The notes under the pieces: model-generated
Seen by the model: only the letters and a program-made list of their open reading frames with translations
Database searches by the model: none
What the model was told of the DNA's origin: nothing
Assembly (NCBI GenBank): GCA_963835735.1
Contig: CAWIGP010000003.1
Span: forward strand, 124,001 to 188,000
Direction: 5' to 3'
Source: DASQMT01 sp963835735
Lineage (GTDB): Bacteria > Actinomycetota > Thermoleophilia > Solirubrobacterales > Solirubrobacteraceae
DNA length: 64,000 bases
Shown: positions 1 to 8,110 of the stretch, one piece after another
Position numbering within the stretch: position 1 is the first letter of the stretch
Layout: every line of letters begins with the position of its first letter
Translations under genes and position numbers: made by a program

Positions 1-485
1 AAGTCCTCCAGCAGCTCCGCGCAGCGGGCGATCGCGGCCTCGGCGCGGTCGCGGCCGGGCGCGCCGAACACGTCGCGCTCTGACACGCGCGCGAACCACG
101 CGCGGATCTTCTCGAGGTCGGCCTCGATCTCCTCGGCCTCGCTCGCCGTGAGGTTGCCGCGGTAGATCTCGAACTCGATCTCGCGCTCGAACTTCGTCTC
201 GCACTCCTCGACGATCTCCTCGTACTCCTGCCGGCGCAGCGCGTTCCACTCGTCCTCGAGGCGGTCGCCGTCGGTCACGACGAAGCGGTGCGAGCTGCCG
301 CCCTCGGCCGCCACGCGCGCCTCGATCGCGTCGAGCCGCTCCTCGAACCCGCGGCCCTCCGGCAGCGCCACGACGGCCTGCTGGAGCGGCAGCGCTCCGA
401 GCCGCCGCAGGTCGCGCCACACGGCGACGCGCGCGCTCGACGGCTTCGACGGCAGCCGGTAGACGAACAGGTGCCAGCCGGGCAT
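1..485 (-). CDS. ChrB N-terminal-domain-like protein (partial, C-terminus beyond window)
   Basis: An open minus-strand frame starts at ATG 485-483 and runs off the left edge, giving at least 161 residues. It begins MPGWHLFVYRLPSKPSSARV and continues with VWRDLRRLGALPLQQAV and VALPEG, the pattern of the N-terminal domain of ChrB, the chromate-responsive regulator. The second half is rich in Glu and Arg and predicted helical (EYEEIVEECETKFERE, then DLEKIRAWFARV). The C-terminal part that would show metal sensing is not in the window, so a chromate role is only a family inference. A TAGGCT hexamer (492-497 on the minus strand) ends six bases before the ATG and there is no ribosome-binding site, suggesting a leaderless transcript. 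Confidence 0.75.
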   Translation of the reverse strand, partial: MPGWHLFVYRLPSKPSSARVAVWRDLRRLGALPLQQAVVALPEGRGFEERLDAIEARVAAEGGSSHRFVVTDGDRLEDEWNALRRQEYEEIVEECETKFEREIEFEIYRGNLTASEAEEIEADLEKIRAWFARVSERDVFGAPGRDRAEAAIARCAELLED

Positions 486-538
486 CGCACCAGCCTACGC
501 CCGCGATCGAGTGACCGCGGGCGCGCCGCGTCACCGCC

Positions 539-778
539 TCAGCGGTGGCGGAGTGGGATCTCGAGCTCCGCGAGGTACTTGCGGCTGACCCAGGACGTGT
601 TCGCCGAGCCGGCGGGGTTGCGCGGCCGCGGCGCGCTGCCGCCGGCCGTCTCGTCGTCGGGCGCGTCGTCGTGCTCGACGTGGTAGACGTGGTCGTCCGG
701 ATCCCTGAGCGCGGAGAAGATCTTCGCGAAGTCGATGTCGCCCTTGCCGACGTCGGTCAGCCGCAAGTGACGGTTCAC
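539..778 (-). pseudogene. C-terminal fragment of a sugar-phosphate isomerase/epimerase-like protein
   Basis: A 79-residue frame starts with a GTG that overlaps the stop of the dehydrogenase gene upstream. It contains TDVGKGDIDFAKIFSALRD, then VYHVEHDDAP, then a Ser/Trp-rich stretch and KYLAELEIP. This is how the last 70-80 residues of xylose-isomerase-like TIM-barrel proteins look: VGxGDIDF, a VEHD metal or substrate strand, and a final helix with a Tyr-Leu pair. About 200 N-terminal residues are missing, so it cannot form a barrel. It reads as the remnant of the last gene of the operon, or as a fragment left by a deletion. A short independent protein is possible but less likely. Confidence 0.55.
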
Positions 779-2334
779 CGATCGGCGGCAGAATGCCGGA
801 CGACCGTGCGGCTCTGCTCGCGCATGAACTGCTGCACGTAGTAAGGCCCGAGGCCGCCCTTACCGGTCGAGCCGCTGCTCTTCCAGCCGCAGAACGACTG
901 GAACCCGGGCCATGCGCCGGTCGTGGCGCCGGCGCGCCGGTTGACGTACACGACGCCGGCCTCGATCTCGTCGAGGAAGCGGTCGAGCTCCGCGTCGTCG
1001 CGGCTGAAAACGCCGGCGGTGAGCCCGTAGTCGATCGCGTTGGCCTCGGCCAGCGCCTCGTCGAACGAACCCACGCGCGTAACCGTCACGAGCGGGACGA
1101 ACAACTCGTCGCGGGTGAGCCGATGGCCGGCGGGCAGCCCGGCGATCACGGTCGGCGCGACGAAGTGGCCGGGCAGCTCGAGGGCGTGGCCGCCGGCGAC
1201 GACCTTCCCGTCGCGGTTCCCCTCCGCCACCGCGGCGTGGTAGCGCGCGACCGCGCGCTCGTCGATCACCGGCCCGGTGAACGCGTCGCGGTCGGCGGGG
1301 TCGCCCACCGTGAGCTCGGCAGCACGGGCGGCGAGCCGCTCGACCAGCTCGTCGTGCACGCCGTCGAGCACGATCGCGCGCGAGCAGGCGCTGCACTTCT
1401 GGCCCGAGAAGCCGTACGCGGACGCCACGATCCCGGCCGCCGCGTCGTCGAGGTCGGCGCTCGCCGTCACGATCGCGGGGTTCTTGCCGCCCATCTCGGT
1501 GATCGCCGGCCGCGCGTACGGTCCCTCCTGGAAGCGCCGCCCGAGCGCGCGCCCGACCTCGGCCGAGCCGGTGAACACGACGCCGTCGATCGCGCCCTCG
1601 GCCAGCGCCCGGCCGGTCTTCGGTCCGCCGTGGACGAGCCCGACGATGTCCTCCGAAAGCCCGGCGGCCGCAAATGCCTCGCCGACCAGCGCGCCCGACA
1701 GCGGCGTCTGCTCGGACGGCTTGAGCACGACGGTGTTGCCGGCGACGAGCGCGCCGGCCGCCATCCCGGTCACCAGCGCGACCGGGAAGTTGAACGGGCC
1801 GATGACGGCGAAAACGCCGAACGGCCGCAACACGCTGGCGTTGGTCTCCTCGGGCGAGAGCCGGCCGAGCGCGACCTCGTACCCGGCGTGGCGCTCGATC
1901 TGCGCGCAGTAGGACTCGATCAGGTCGATCGCCTCCTGCACCTCCGCGATCGACTCCGTCCGGCTCTTGCCCGTCTCCAGCGTCACCGCCGCGGCCATTT
2001 CCATGTGACGGTCGCCGATCGCCGCGCCCGCCTGGCGCAGCGCCTCGCAGCGCTCGGCCACCGTCGTGCGGCGCCAGTCAGGTTGCGCTGCCCGCCCGCG
2101 CTCCGCCGCCTCGGCCACGAGCGCCGGCGGGGCGGCGTGCGCGCGGCTCGCCACCCGCCCCGTGTGGCTCGGGTCACGCCGCTCGAACAGCGCGCCGTCG
2201 AAGACCGGCGCGCCGCCGACCAGGTGCGGGAGCGGCTCCGCCGCGCCGCGGCGCGCGTCGGCCAGCGCGGCCTCGAACGCGGCGTCGGTCTCCGGCGAGC
2301 CCCCGCCGCTCGTGTAGGTCAACCGGGTGCTCAC
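775..2334 (-). CDS. L-glutamate gamma-semialdehyde (1-pyrroline-5-carboxylate) dehydrogenase
   Basis: NAD-dependent aldehyde dehydrogenase of 519 residues, most like the proline-degradation enzyme that oxidises glutamate semialdehyde to glutamate in the cytosol. Visible motifs are PFNFPVAL in the cofactor fold, FTGSAEVGR for NAD binding, the catalytic-base region ITEMGGKNP (about residue 283) and the nucleophile in FSGQKCSACSR (about residue 317). The long N-terminal extension with a TYTSGGG start suits the RocA/PruA group. The GTG start lies inside the stop of oppF (GTGA), so translation is coupled to the peptide importer. Inferred role: oxidising amino acids released from imported peptides. 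Another semialdehyde substrate cannot be excluded. Confidence 0.85.
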   Translation of the reverse strand: MSTRLTYTSGGGSPETDAAFEAALADARRGAAEPLPHLVGGAPVFDGALFERRDPSHTGRVASRAHAAPPALVAEAAERGRAAQPDWRRTTVAERCEALRQAGAAIGDRHMEMAAAVTLETGKSRTESIAEVQEAIDLIESYCAQIERHAGYEVALGRLSPEETNASVLRPFGVFAVIGPFNFPVALVTGMAAGALVAGNTVVLKPSEQTPLSGALVGEAFAAAGLSEDIVGLVHGGPKTGRALAEGAIDGVVFTGSAEVGRALGRRFQEGPYARPAITEMGGKNPAIVTASADLDDAAAGIVASAYGFSGQKCSACSRAIVLDGVHDELVERLAARAAELTVGDPADRDAFTGPVIDERAVARYHAAVAEGNRDGKVVAGGHALELPGHFVAPTVIAGLPAGHRLTRDELFVPLVTVTRVGSFDEALAEANAIDYGLTAGVFSRDDAELDRFLDEIEAGVVYVNRRAGATTGAWPGFQSFCGWKSSGSTGKGGLGPYYVQQFMREQSRTVVRHSAADR

Positions 2335-3335
2335 GCGGATGCTCCTTCCTCGCTCACGACGACCTCGACGGCATGGCACGCGGCGCGATGTCCCGCGCCG
2401 TCCACGGGCTCCAGCCCGAGGTCCTCGCCGCGACAGGACTGCTCGATCCCGAGCCGCGCCGCCTCGCCCGAGGCGACCAACGGGCAGCGCGGGTGGAAGC
2501 GGCAGCCGGGCGGGATGCGCGTCGGATCCGGCGCCTCGCCCGTCAGGATCTGCGGAGCCATCTGCTCGCGCTCGGGCACGACCGACAGGAGCGCGCGCGT
2601 GTACGGGTGGCGCGGGTCCGACAGCAGCTCCTCGGTCGTGCCCTGCTCGACGATCCGCCCCAGGTACATCACGGCGATCCGGTCGGCGATGTTCCACGCC
2701 AGCCCGAGGTCGTGCGTCACGACGAGGATCGTGATCCCGGTCTCGCGCACGAGCCCCAGCATCAGCTTGAGGATCTCGCCGCGCACCGAGGCGTCGAGGC
2801 TCGAGACCGGCTCGTCGGCCACGAGCAGCCCGGGGGAGAGCACCATCGCGCCGGCGATCACGACGCGCTGGCGCTGTCCGCCGGACACCTCGTACGGGTA
2901 CAGGCCGAAGAAGCGCTCCGGCGGCCGCAGGCCCGCGCGCGCGAGCGCCTCGGCGACCTGCGCCTCCTCGTCGCCGCCCGCCTTCTGGATCCGCAGCCCT
3001 TCGGCGACCGCCTCGTAGATCGTCTGGCGCACGTTGAGCGCGCCGGTCGGGTCCTGGAAGACCATCTGCACCCGGCGCCGGTAGTCGCGCAGCGAGCGGC
3101 GGTCGTAACGCAGCGGCTCGCCGCGATAGCGAACCTCGCCGGAGACCGGGCGCTCGAGCCCGAGGATCGCGCGCGCCAGCGTCGTCTTGCCGCAGCCCGA
3201 CTCGCCGACGAGCGCGAGCACCTCGCCCTCCGGCAGCGCGAGGTCGACGCCGTCGACGGCGCGCGCGACCGCGCCTTTGCGCGCCGCGTACTGCACGTGC
3301 AGGTCGCGCAGCTCGAGCAGCGGCGGGGCGCTCAT
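2331..3335 (-). CDS. oppF: Peptide ABC transporter ATP-binding protein (OppF/DppF type)
   Basis: ATPase of 334 residues that powers peptide import together with the OppD-type subunit. It has the Walker A motif GESGCGKTTLA (about residue 43), the Q-loop MVFQDPTGALN, the signature VSGGQRQRV, Walker B LLVADEPVSSLD and the H-loop VVTHDLGLA. The C-terminal oligopeptide-transporter extension with paired cysteines (PPGCRFHPRCPL) is present. The ATG overlaps the out-of-frame TGA that should end oppD (ATGA at 3335-3332). Because of the frameshift in oppD, this gene is also in frame with the main part of oppD with no stop between. Confidence 0.93.
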   Translation of the reverse strand: MSAPPLLELRDLHVQYAARKGAVARAVDGVDLALPEGEVLALVGESGCGKTTLARAILGLERPVSGEVRYRGEPLRYDRRSLRDYRRRVQMVFQDPTGALNVRQTIYEAVAEGLRIQKAGGDEEAQVAEALARAGLRPPERFFGLYPYEVSGGQRQRVVIAGAMVLSPGLLVADEPVSSLDASVRGEILKLMLGLVRETGITILVVTHDLGLAWNIADRIAVMYLGRIVEQGTTEELLSDPRHPYTRALLSVVPEREQMAPQILTGEAPDPTRIPPGCRFHPRCPLVASGEAARLGIEQSCRGEDLGLEPVDGAGHRAACHAVEVVVSEEGASA

Positions 3336-4334
3336 CCCGCCTCGCCGGTCGCGGCGCCGACCGCCATCGCTCCGCTCGCCTCCACGCACGCCGCGCGGCG
3401 TCCGGCGCCGGCGGGCCACAGCTCGACGTCCGTGCGCGGGCACATGCTCGTGCACGCTCGGGCAGCGCGGGTGGAAGGGACAGCCCGACGGCAGCGCGCG
3501 CGGGTCGGGCGGGTCGCCGGGCAGCCCGGACGGGTTGTGGCGGAACGACGGGTCGCCGATCACCGGGAACGCGGCCCCCAGCGCGCGCGTGTACGGGTGC
3601 ACGGGCGCGTCGAACACCTCGTGCGCCGGGCCCTCCTCGACGATCCGCCCCGCGTACATCACCGCCAGCCGCCGGCAGGCGGCAGCGAGCGTGGAGAGGT
3701 CGTGCGTGATGAACAGGACCGCGAGCCCGAACTCCTCGCGCAGGTCGCCGAGCAGCCGCAGGATCTGCGCCTGCACCATCACGTCGAGCGCGGTCGTCGG
3801 CTCGTCGGCGACCAGCAGCTTGGGGTCGCACGCGAGCGCGAGCGCGATCAGCACGCGCTGGCGCTGGCCGCCGGAGAGCTGGTGCGGGTAATCCGCGGCG
3901 CGGCGCCTGGGCAGCCCGACCAGCTCGAGCAGGTCGCCGACGCGCGCCCCGACCGAGCCCTTGCGGTCGCTCGGGTGCAGCTGGATCGCCTCGCCGATCT
4001 GGCGCCCGACCTTCTGCACCGGGTTGAGCGTGTGCAGCGCGCCCTGGAACACGATCGCCATGCCCGACCAGCGCACCGCGCGCAGCCTGCCGGGCTTCAT
4101 CTTGAGCACGTCCTCGCCGTCGAGCAGCACCTCGCCCGTGATCCGCGTTCCCTGCGGCAGCACGCGCAGCAGCGCGCCTGCGAGGCTCGACTTGCCGCAG
4201 CCCGACTCGCCGGCGAGCCCGAGCGTCTCGCCCGTGCGCAGCTCGAGATCGACGCCGCGCACCGCCTCGAGCGGGCCCGCGCTGGTCCGGTAGCTCACGT
4301 GCAGGTCGCGCACCGACAGCAGCGGAGCGCTCAT
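3332..4334 (-). CDS. oppD: Peptide ABC transporter ATP-binding protein (OppD/DppD type), frameshift near 3446
   Basis: First ATPase of the importer. Motifs seen are Walker A GESGCGKSSLAG, signature LSGGQRQRV, Walker B LLVADEPTTALD and the H-loop FITHDLSTL, then the C-terminal GCPFHPRCPS. After PSVHE the frame changes to an Arg-rich nonsense sequence. In the +1 frame a normal C-terminus follows (MCPRTDVELWPAGAG, then RRAACVEASG) and ends at a TGA overlapping the oppF ATG. The span is 3n+1 bases, so one extra base near 3446 explains it. If the base is real, ribosomes would continue into oppF and make a fused double ATPase. The start ATG overlaps the oppC stop. Confidence 0.88.
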
Positions 4335-5245
4335 GACGGGCGCTCCCGCAGCCGCGGGTCGAGGATCTCCTCCAGCGCGCGCCCGCACAGCGTGAACGCG
4401 AGCACGACCAGCACGATGCAGACGCCGGGCGGCACGTACCACCACCACGCCTCGTCGGTGATCGCGCCCTGCTCGAACGCCTCCTCGAGCATCTTGCCCC
4501 AGGACGGGCTCGACGGGTCGCCGAAGCCGAGGAAGGCGAGCGTGGTCTCTGACAGGATCGCGATCGGCACGGTGAGCGTCGTCTGGGCGAGGATGATGCC
4601 CGAGACGCTCGGCAGGATGTGGCGCGCCATCAGATGCGCCTGCGACGCGCCGAGCGCGCGGCTGCGGTCGACGTAGAGCCGCTGCTTGAGCGTGAGCACC
4701 TGGGAGCGCACGAGCCGCGCCATCGATGGCCACGACGTTATCCCGATCACCAGGATGATGTTCTGGATCGACGGGCCGAGCACCGCGGCGAGCACGATCG
4801 CCAGCGGGAGGAACGGGATCACGAGGAACCACTCCGTCAGCCGCATCAGGATCGCCCCGGGCCAGCGGCCGTAGAAGCCGGCCGTGACCCCGACGACCAT
4901 TCCGATTACCGAGGCGATCACGGTCGCCGCGAGGCCGACGAGCAGCGATATGCGTGCGCCCCAGATCAGCTGGGTCCAGATGCTGCGCCCGAACCTGTCG
5001 GTGCCCAGCGGGCTGAACTCGCCGGGCGAGGCCGACACCGGGTTGTCGGTCACGTTCACGGCGCGCAGGCCGGCCTCGTCGGACAGCAGCGGCGCCGACA
5101 GCGCCAGCAGTACGAACAGCACCAGGATGGCGAGCCCGATCATTCCCTGGCGGCTGTGGCGGTATTGCGCCCACGCGCCCGCGAACGCTCGGCGGCGGCG
5201 CTGCCACGCGATCCGGCGCGCCGATGGGACGGCGACCGCGCTCAC
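4331..5245 (-). CDS. oppC: Peptide ABC transporter permease (OppC/DppC type)
   Basis: Inner-membrane permease of 304 residues. A basic N-terminus precedes the first membrane helix (GMIGLAILVLFVLLALSAPL). An extracytoplasmic loop with PLGTDRFGRS follows; this is typical of the OppC N-terminal region. Five further helices include VGLAATVIASVIGMVVG. The ATPase-coupling EAA loop is seen as YVDRSRALGASQAHLMARHI. The gene overlaps oppB upstream by four bases (GTGA or ATGA type) and oppD downstream in the same way, so the subunits are probably made in coupled fashion. Confidence 0.93.
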   Translation of the reverse strand: MSAVAVPSARRIAWQRRRRAFAGAWAQYRHSRQGMIGLAILVLFVLLALSAPLLSDEAGLRAVNVTDNPVSASPGEFSPLGTDRFGRSIWTQLIWGARISLLVGLAATVIASVIGMVVGVTAGFYGRWPGAILMRLTEWFLVIPFLPLAIVLAAVLGPSIQNIILVIGITSWPSMARLVRSQVLTLKQRLYVDRSRALGASQAHLMARHILPSVSGIILAQTTLTVPIAILSETTLAFLGFGDPSSPSWGKMLEEAFEQGAITDEAWWWYVPPGVCIVLVVLAFTLCGRALEEILDPRLRERPS

Positions 5246-6210
5246 GCGACGCGCACCCTCGGATCGAGCGCCACGTACAGCAGCTCGGCGATGAAGTTGA
5301 ACAGGATCACGGCGGCGCTGAACACGAGGAACAGGCCCTGGAGCATCGGCAGGTCAGGCCCCTGCAGCGCCTCAAAGGTCGCCAATCCAAGCCCGGGCCA
5401 GGAGAAGACCGTCTCGACCGCGATCGCGCCCGACAGCACGAAGCCGAAGTTGATCGCGACGAGCGTCGTGACCGGCAGCAGCGCGTTCGGCACCGCGTGG
5501 TGGTTGCGCACAACCACGTCGCGATTGCCCTTCGCGCGTGCGAGCACGAGGTAGTCCTCGCGCATCGTGTCGATCAGCGACGCGCGCATCACGAGCGCGT
5601 ACTCGCCGAGGTAGGCGAGCGTGAGCGTGAGCGCCGGCAGGAACATGTGATGCGCCTGGTCGAGCAGCAGGCCGAAACCGGTCTCCGAGCTGGTCGGATC
5701 CTCGATGCCGCCGACCGGGAACCAGCCCAGCGCGACCGCGAACACCGTCAGCAGCAGCATCCCGAGCCAGAAGTCCGGCATCGAGTAGAGCGTCATCGTG
5801 ACCGTCGTGGACGCGTGGTCGGTCTTCGAGTTGCGCCGCCACCCGGCCGCGATCCCGATCAGGGTCCCGAACACCGCCGACAGCACGGCCGAGACGCCGA
5901 CGAGCGCGATCGTGGCCGGCGCCTTGTCGACGATCTCCTCCCACACGGGCTGGTTGGTGACGTACGAGCGGCCCATGTTCAGCTGCAGCGTCTGGGTCAG
6001 GTAGCTCCAGAACTGCTCGAGCTTGGAGCCGTCGAGGCCAAACTCGCGCGTGAGCTCGTCGCGCTGCGCGTCGGTCAGGTTGCGGCCGCGGAACAGGTTC
6101 GCCACCGGGTCCTGCTCGACGACCCGGAAGAGGAAGAAGTTGAACACCACCACGAAGGCCAGGGTCGCGAGCGACCCCAGCGCCTTCGTGATGACGATCC
6201 GTGAACTCAC
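5242..6210 (-). CDS. oppB: Peptide ABC transporter permease (OppB/DppB type)
   Basis: Inner-membrane permease of 322 residues that forms the translocation path with the OppC-type subunit. The N-terminal helix (GSLATLAFVVVFNFFLFRVV) is followed by the PG-type region with DELTREFGLDGS, typical of OppB. The EAA coupling loop is YLVLARAKGNRDVVVRNHHA. The chosen start is GTG at 6210-6208, which overlaps the TGA of the binding-protein gene (GTGA). An ATG further upstream would add 13 residues inside that gene and is less likely. The unusual double His in the coupling loop is worth noting, but the loop is otherwise intact. Confidence 0.92.
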   Translation of the reverse strand: MSSRIVITKALGSLATLAFVVVFNFFLFRVVEQDPVANLFRGRNLTDAQRDELTREFGLDGSKLEQFWSYLTQTLQLNMGRSYVTNQPVWEEIVDKAPATIALVGVSAVLSAVFGTLIGIAAGWRRNSKTDHASTTVTMTLYSMPDFWLGMLLLTVFAVALGWFPVGGIEDPTSSETGFGLLLDQAHHMFLPALTLTLAYLGEYALVMRASLIDTMREDYLVLARAKGNRDVVVRNHHAVPNALLPVTTLVAINFGFVLSGAIAVETVFSWPGLGLATFEALQGPDLPMLQGLFLVFSAAVILFNFIAELLYVALDPRVRVA

Positions 6211-8018
6211 TCGCGCTCGTCGGCCGTGCGCCGCCGCATCACGGCCCACGTCAAGCCGGCCGCGGCGAGCGCCGCGACCACGACGATCGCGATGATCGCG
6301 GCGGATCCGCCGCCGCCGTCGTCACCGCCGCCGTTCGCGCCTGCGGCTCCGCCCTCCGACGTCGCCGACACCGGCTTGATGCTCCAGTACGACGGCGAGG
6401 AGTTCGAGAACAGCACCGGCCCGGTGCCCTCCGGCTGGCGCACGAAGCCCTCGAAGCGGTCGGTCCTGTACGCCTGCAGGTCCGGGTAGGTGTAGAGCGC
6501 GTTGTAGACGCCGTGGCTCGCCCAGCGGGTCAGCATCTCGTGCACGATCTGCACGCGCTTGGCGTGGTCGAGCTCGACGCTCTGCTGCTTGAAGAGGCGG
6601 TCGTACTCCTCGTCGCAGAGGTTCGCGTCGTTGTAGTAGTTCGTCGGATCCTCGGGGTCCGCGCTGACCTGGTCGCAGGTCATGTAGGAGAGCATCGGCT
6701 CGGGGTCGACGAACGGCACCCAGCCCCAGACGAACATGTCGTAGTCGCCCTTGCCGATCAGCTCGGTGAGCTGGCCGTCGTCATAGACCTTCTGGGTCGT
6801 CGCGATGCCGATGTCCTTGAGCCAGCCGGTGATGAACTCGGCGGTTGGCTGCGAGCGCGGGCTCTCCGACCGCACCGCGTAACGGAAGCGCAGCTCCTCG
6901 CCGCCGCCGGGCATCTCGCGGACGCCGTCGCCGTTCGTGTCCTCGTAGCCGCCCTGGTCGAGCAGCGCGTTCGCCTTGTCGAGGTCGAACTCGAACTTCT
7001 GGTCGGCCGGGACCTCGGGCATCCACTCGGGGTTCGCGGACGGGCTGATCGTGTCGGCCGGCGTCGCATGCCCGTTCTCGACCCGGTCGACGATCGTCTG
7101 CTTGTCGATCGCGTGGGCGATCGCCTGGCGCACGAGCGGGTCGCTGAGCGCGGGATGGCCCTTCTTCAGGCCGTCGCCGCCGTTGATCGCGAACTCGTTG
7201 AACGAGCCCTGGCTGCCCTCGATGGCCTCGATCCCATCCTCGCCCTCGAGCCGGTCGAAGGCGGCGCCGGGGATGTCATGCGCGGCGTCGATCTCGCCGC
7301 TCCGCAGCGCGGCGACCATCGCGTCGGCGTTGTTGAAGTTGCGGATCACGACCGCGTCGATCGCCGGCTTGCCGCGCCAGTGATTCGGGTTGGCCTTGAA
7401 GCGCGCGAACTGGCCCTTCTTGAACTCCTCGAGCACGAACGTGCCCGAGCCGACGCCGTCCTGCCCGTCGTACTTGGTCAGCTCGTTCGCGTCGTATTTC
7501 TCGAAGATGTGCTTCGGGACGATGTAGACGTCCATGACCGGCAGCTTCGGGTCGGCTACCGACGACTTGAGCACCACCGTGTTCGGGTCCGGCGCGGACG
7601 CCGTGATGTTCGCCACGGTCGCCGAGTGGTTCAACCACTCCTCCTTGCGGGAGCGGTTGATCGTGTAGACGACGTCCTCCGACGTCAGCGGCTGCCCGTC
7701 CGACCACTTCATGTTCGGGCGCAGGTGGTAGGTCCAGGTCTTGCCGTCCTCGGAGCCCTCCCATGTCTCCGCCAGCCCGGGCGCGACCGAGAAGTCCTTC
7801 GCGGCCTTGTCGGTCAGCGTGGCGTACTGCAGATTCCACGCCTCGAACGCGGCGACGGTGACGCCGACCGCGACGTTCATGCTGTCGATGTCCTGCGTGT
7901 AGCCGACGGTGAACACCTGCGGCTCGCCGTCCTGGCCGCTCGCGCTGCCGCCGCTCACGGCGAGCACGAGCGCCGCCGCCGCTACCGCGGCGACGACCAT
8001 CCCTCCTATGCGTTTCAC
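6207..8018 (-). CDS. Peptide ABC transporter substrate-binding protein, C-terminally membrane-anchored
   Basis: SBP_5 family protein of 603 residues that would capture peptides outside the membrane. It starts with GTG (MKRIGGMVVAAVAAAALV), a signal peptide ending near SASGQ, without the lipobox cysteine that anchors most Gram-positive binding proteins. Family hallmarks are the domain at about 55-560 with TWTYHLRPNMKWSDGQPL, YTINRSRK and FVWGWVPFVDPEP. The C-terminus has a Gly-rich linker (about 560-575), one hydrophobic helix (AAIIAIVVVAALAAAGL) and a basic tail RRRTADERE, so it is anchored from the other end. The ribosome-binding site GGAGGGTGGA lies just upstream. It is the first gene of the operon. 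Confidence 0.9.
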   Translation of the reverse strand: MKRIGGMVVAAVAAAALVLAVSGGSASGQDGEPQVFTVGYTQDIDSMNVAVGVTVAAFEAWNLQYATLTDKAAKDFSVAPGLAETWEGSEDGKTWTYHLRPNMKWSDGQPLTSEDVVYTINRSRKEEWLNHSATVANITASAPDPNTVVLKSSVADPKLPVMDVYIVPKHIFEKYDANELTKYDGQDGVGSGTFVLEEFKKGQFARFKANPNHWRGKPAIDAVVIRNFNNADAMVAALRSGEIDAAHDIPGAAFDRLEGEDGIEAIEGSQGSFNEFAINGGDGLKKGHPALSDPLVRQAIAHAIDKQTIVDRVENGHATPADTISPSANPEWMPEVPADQKFEFDLDKANALLDQGGYEDTNGDGVREMPGGGEELRFRYAVRSESPRSQPTAEFITGWLKDIGIATTQKVYDDGQLTELIGKGDYDMFVWGWVPFVDPEPMLSYMTCDQVSADPEDPTNYYNDANLCDEEYDRLFKQQSVELDHAKRVQIVHEMLTRWASHGVYNALYTYPDLQAYRTDRFEGFVRQPEGTGPVLFSNSSPSYWSIKPVSATSEGGAAGANGGGDDGGGGSAAIIAIVVVAALAAAGLTWAVMRRRTADERE

Positions 8019-8110
8019 TCCACCCTCCTCAAGGCTTGAGTGCGCCGATCATTCCCGATCGCGCGTCGGACGCCAAGGGTAGCTTTAGACAATTTCGTCC
8101 ACCGGAAGCC

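Noticed and set aside
793..3018. Long plus-strand frame opposite the dehydrogenase and oppF
   Set aside because: It is antisense to clear enzyme genes and has no recognisable motif; frames like it occur opposite almost every gene in this GC range.
775..3831. Single 1,018-residue protein covering the dehydrogenase and an N-terminal Arg-rich half
   Set aside because: The N-terminal half is the wrong frame of the ATPase genes; the dehydrogenase has a good GTG start coupled to oppF.
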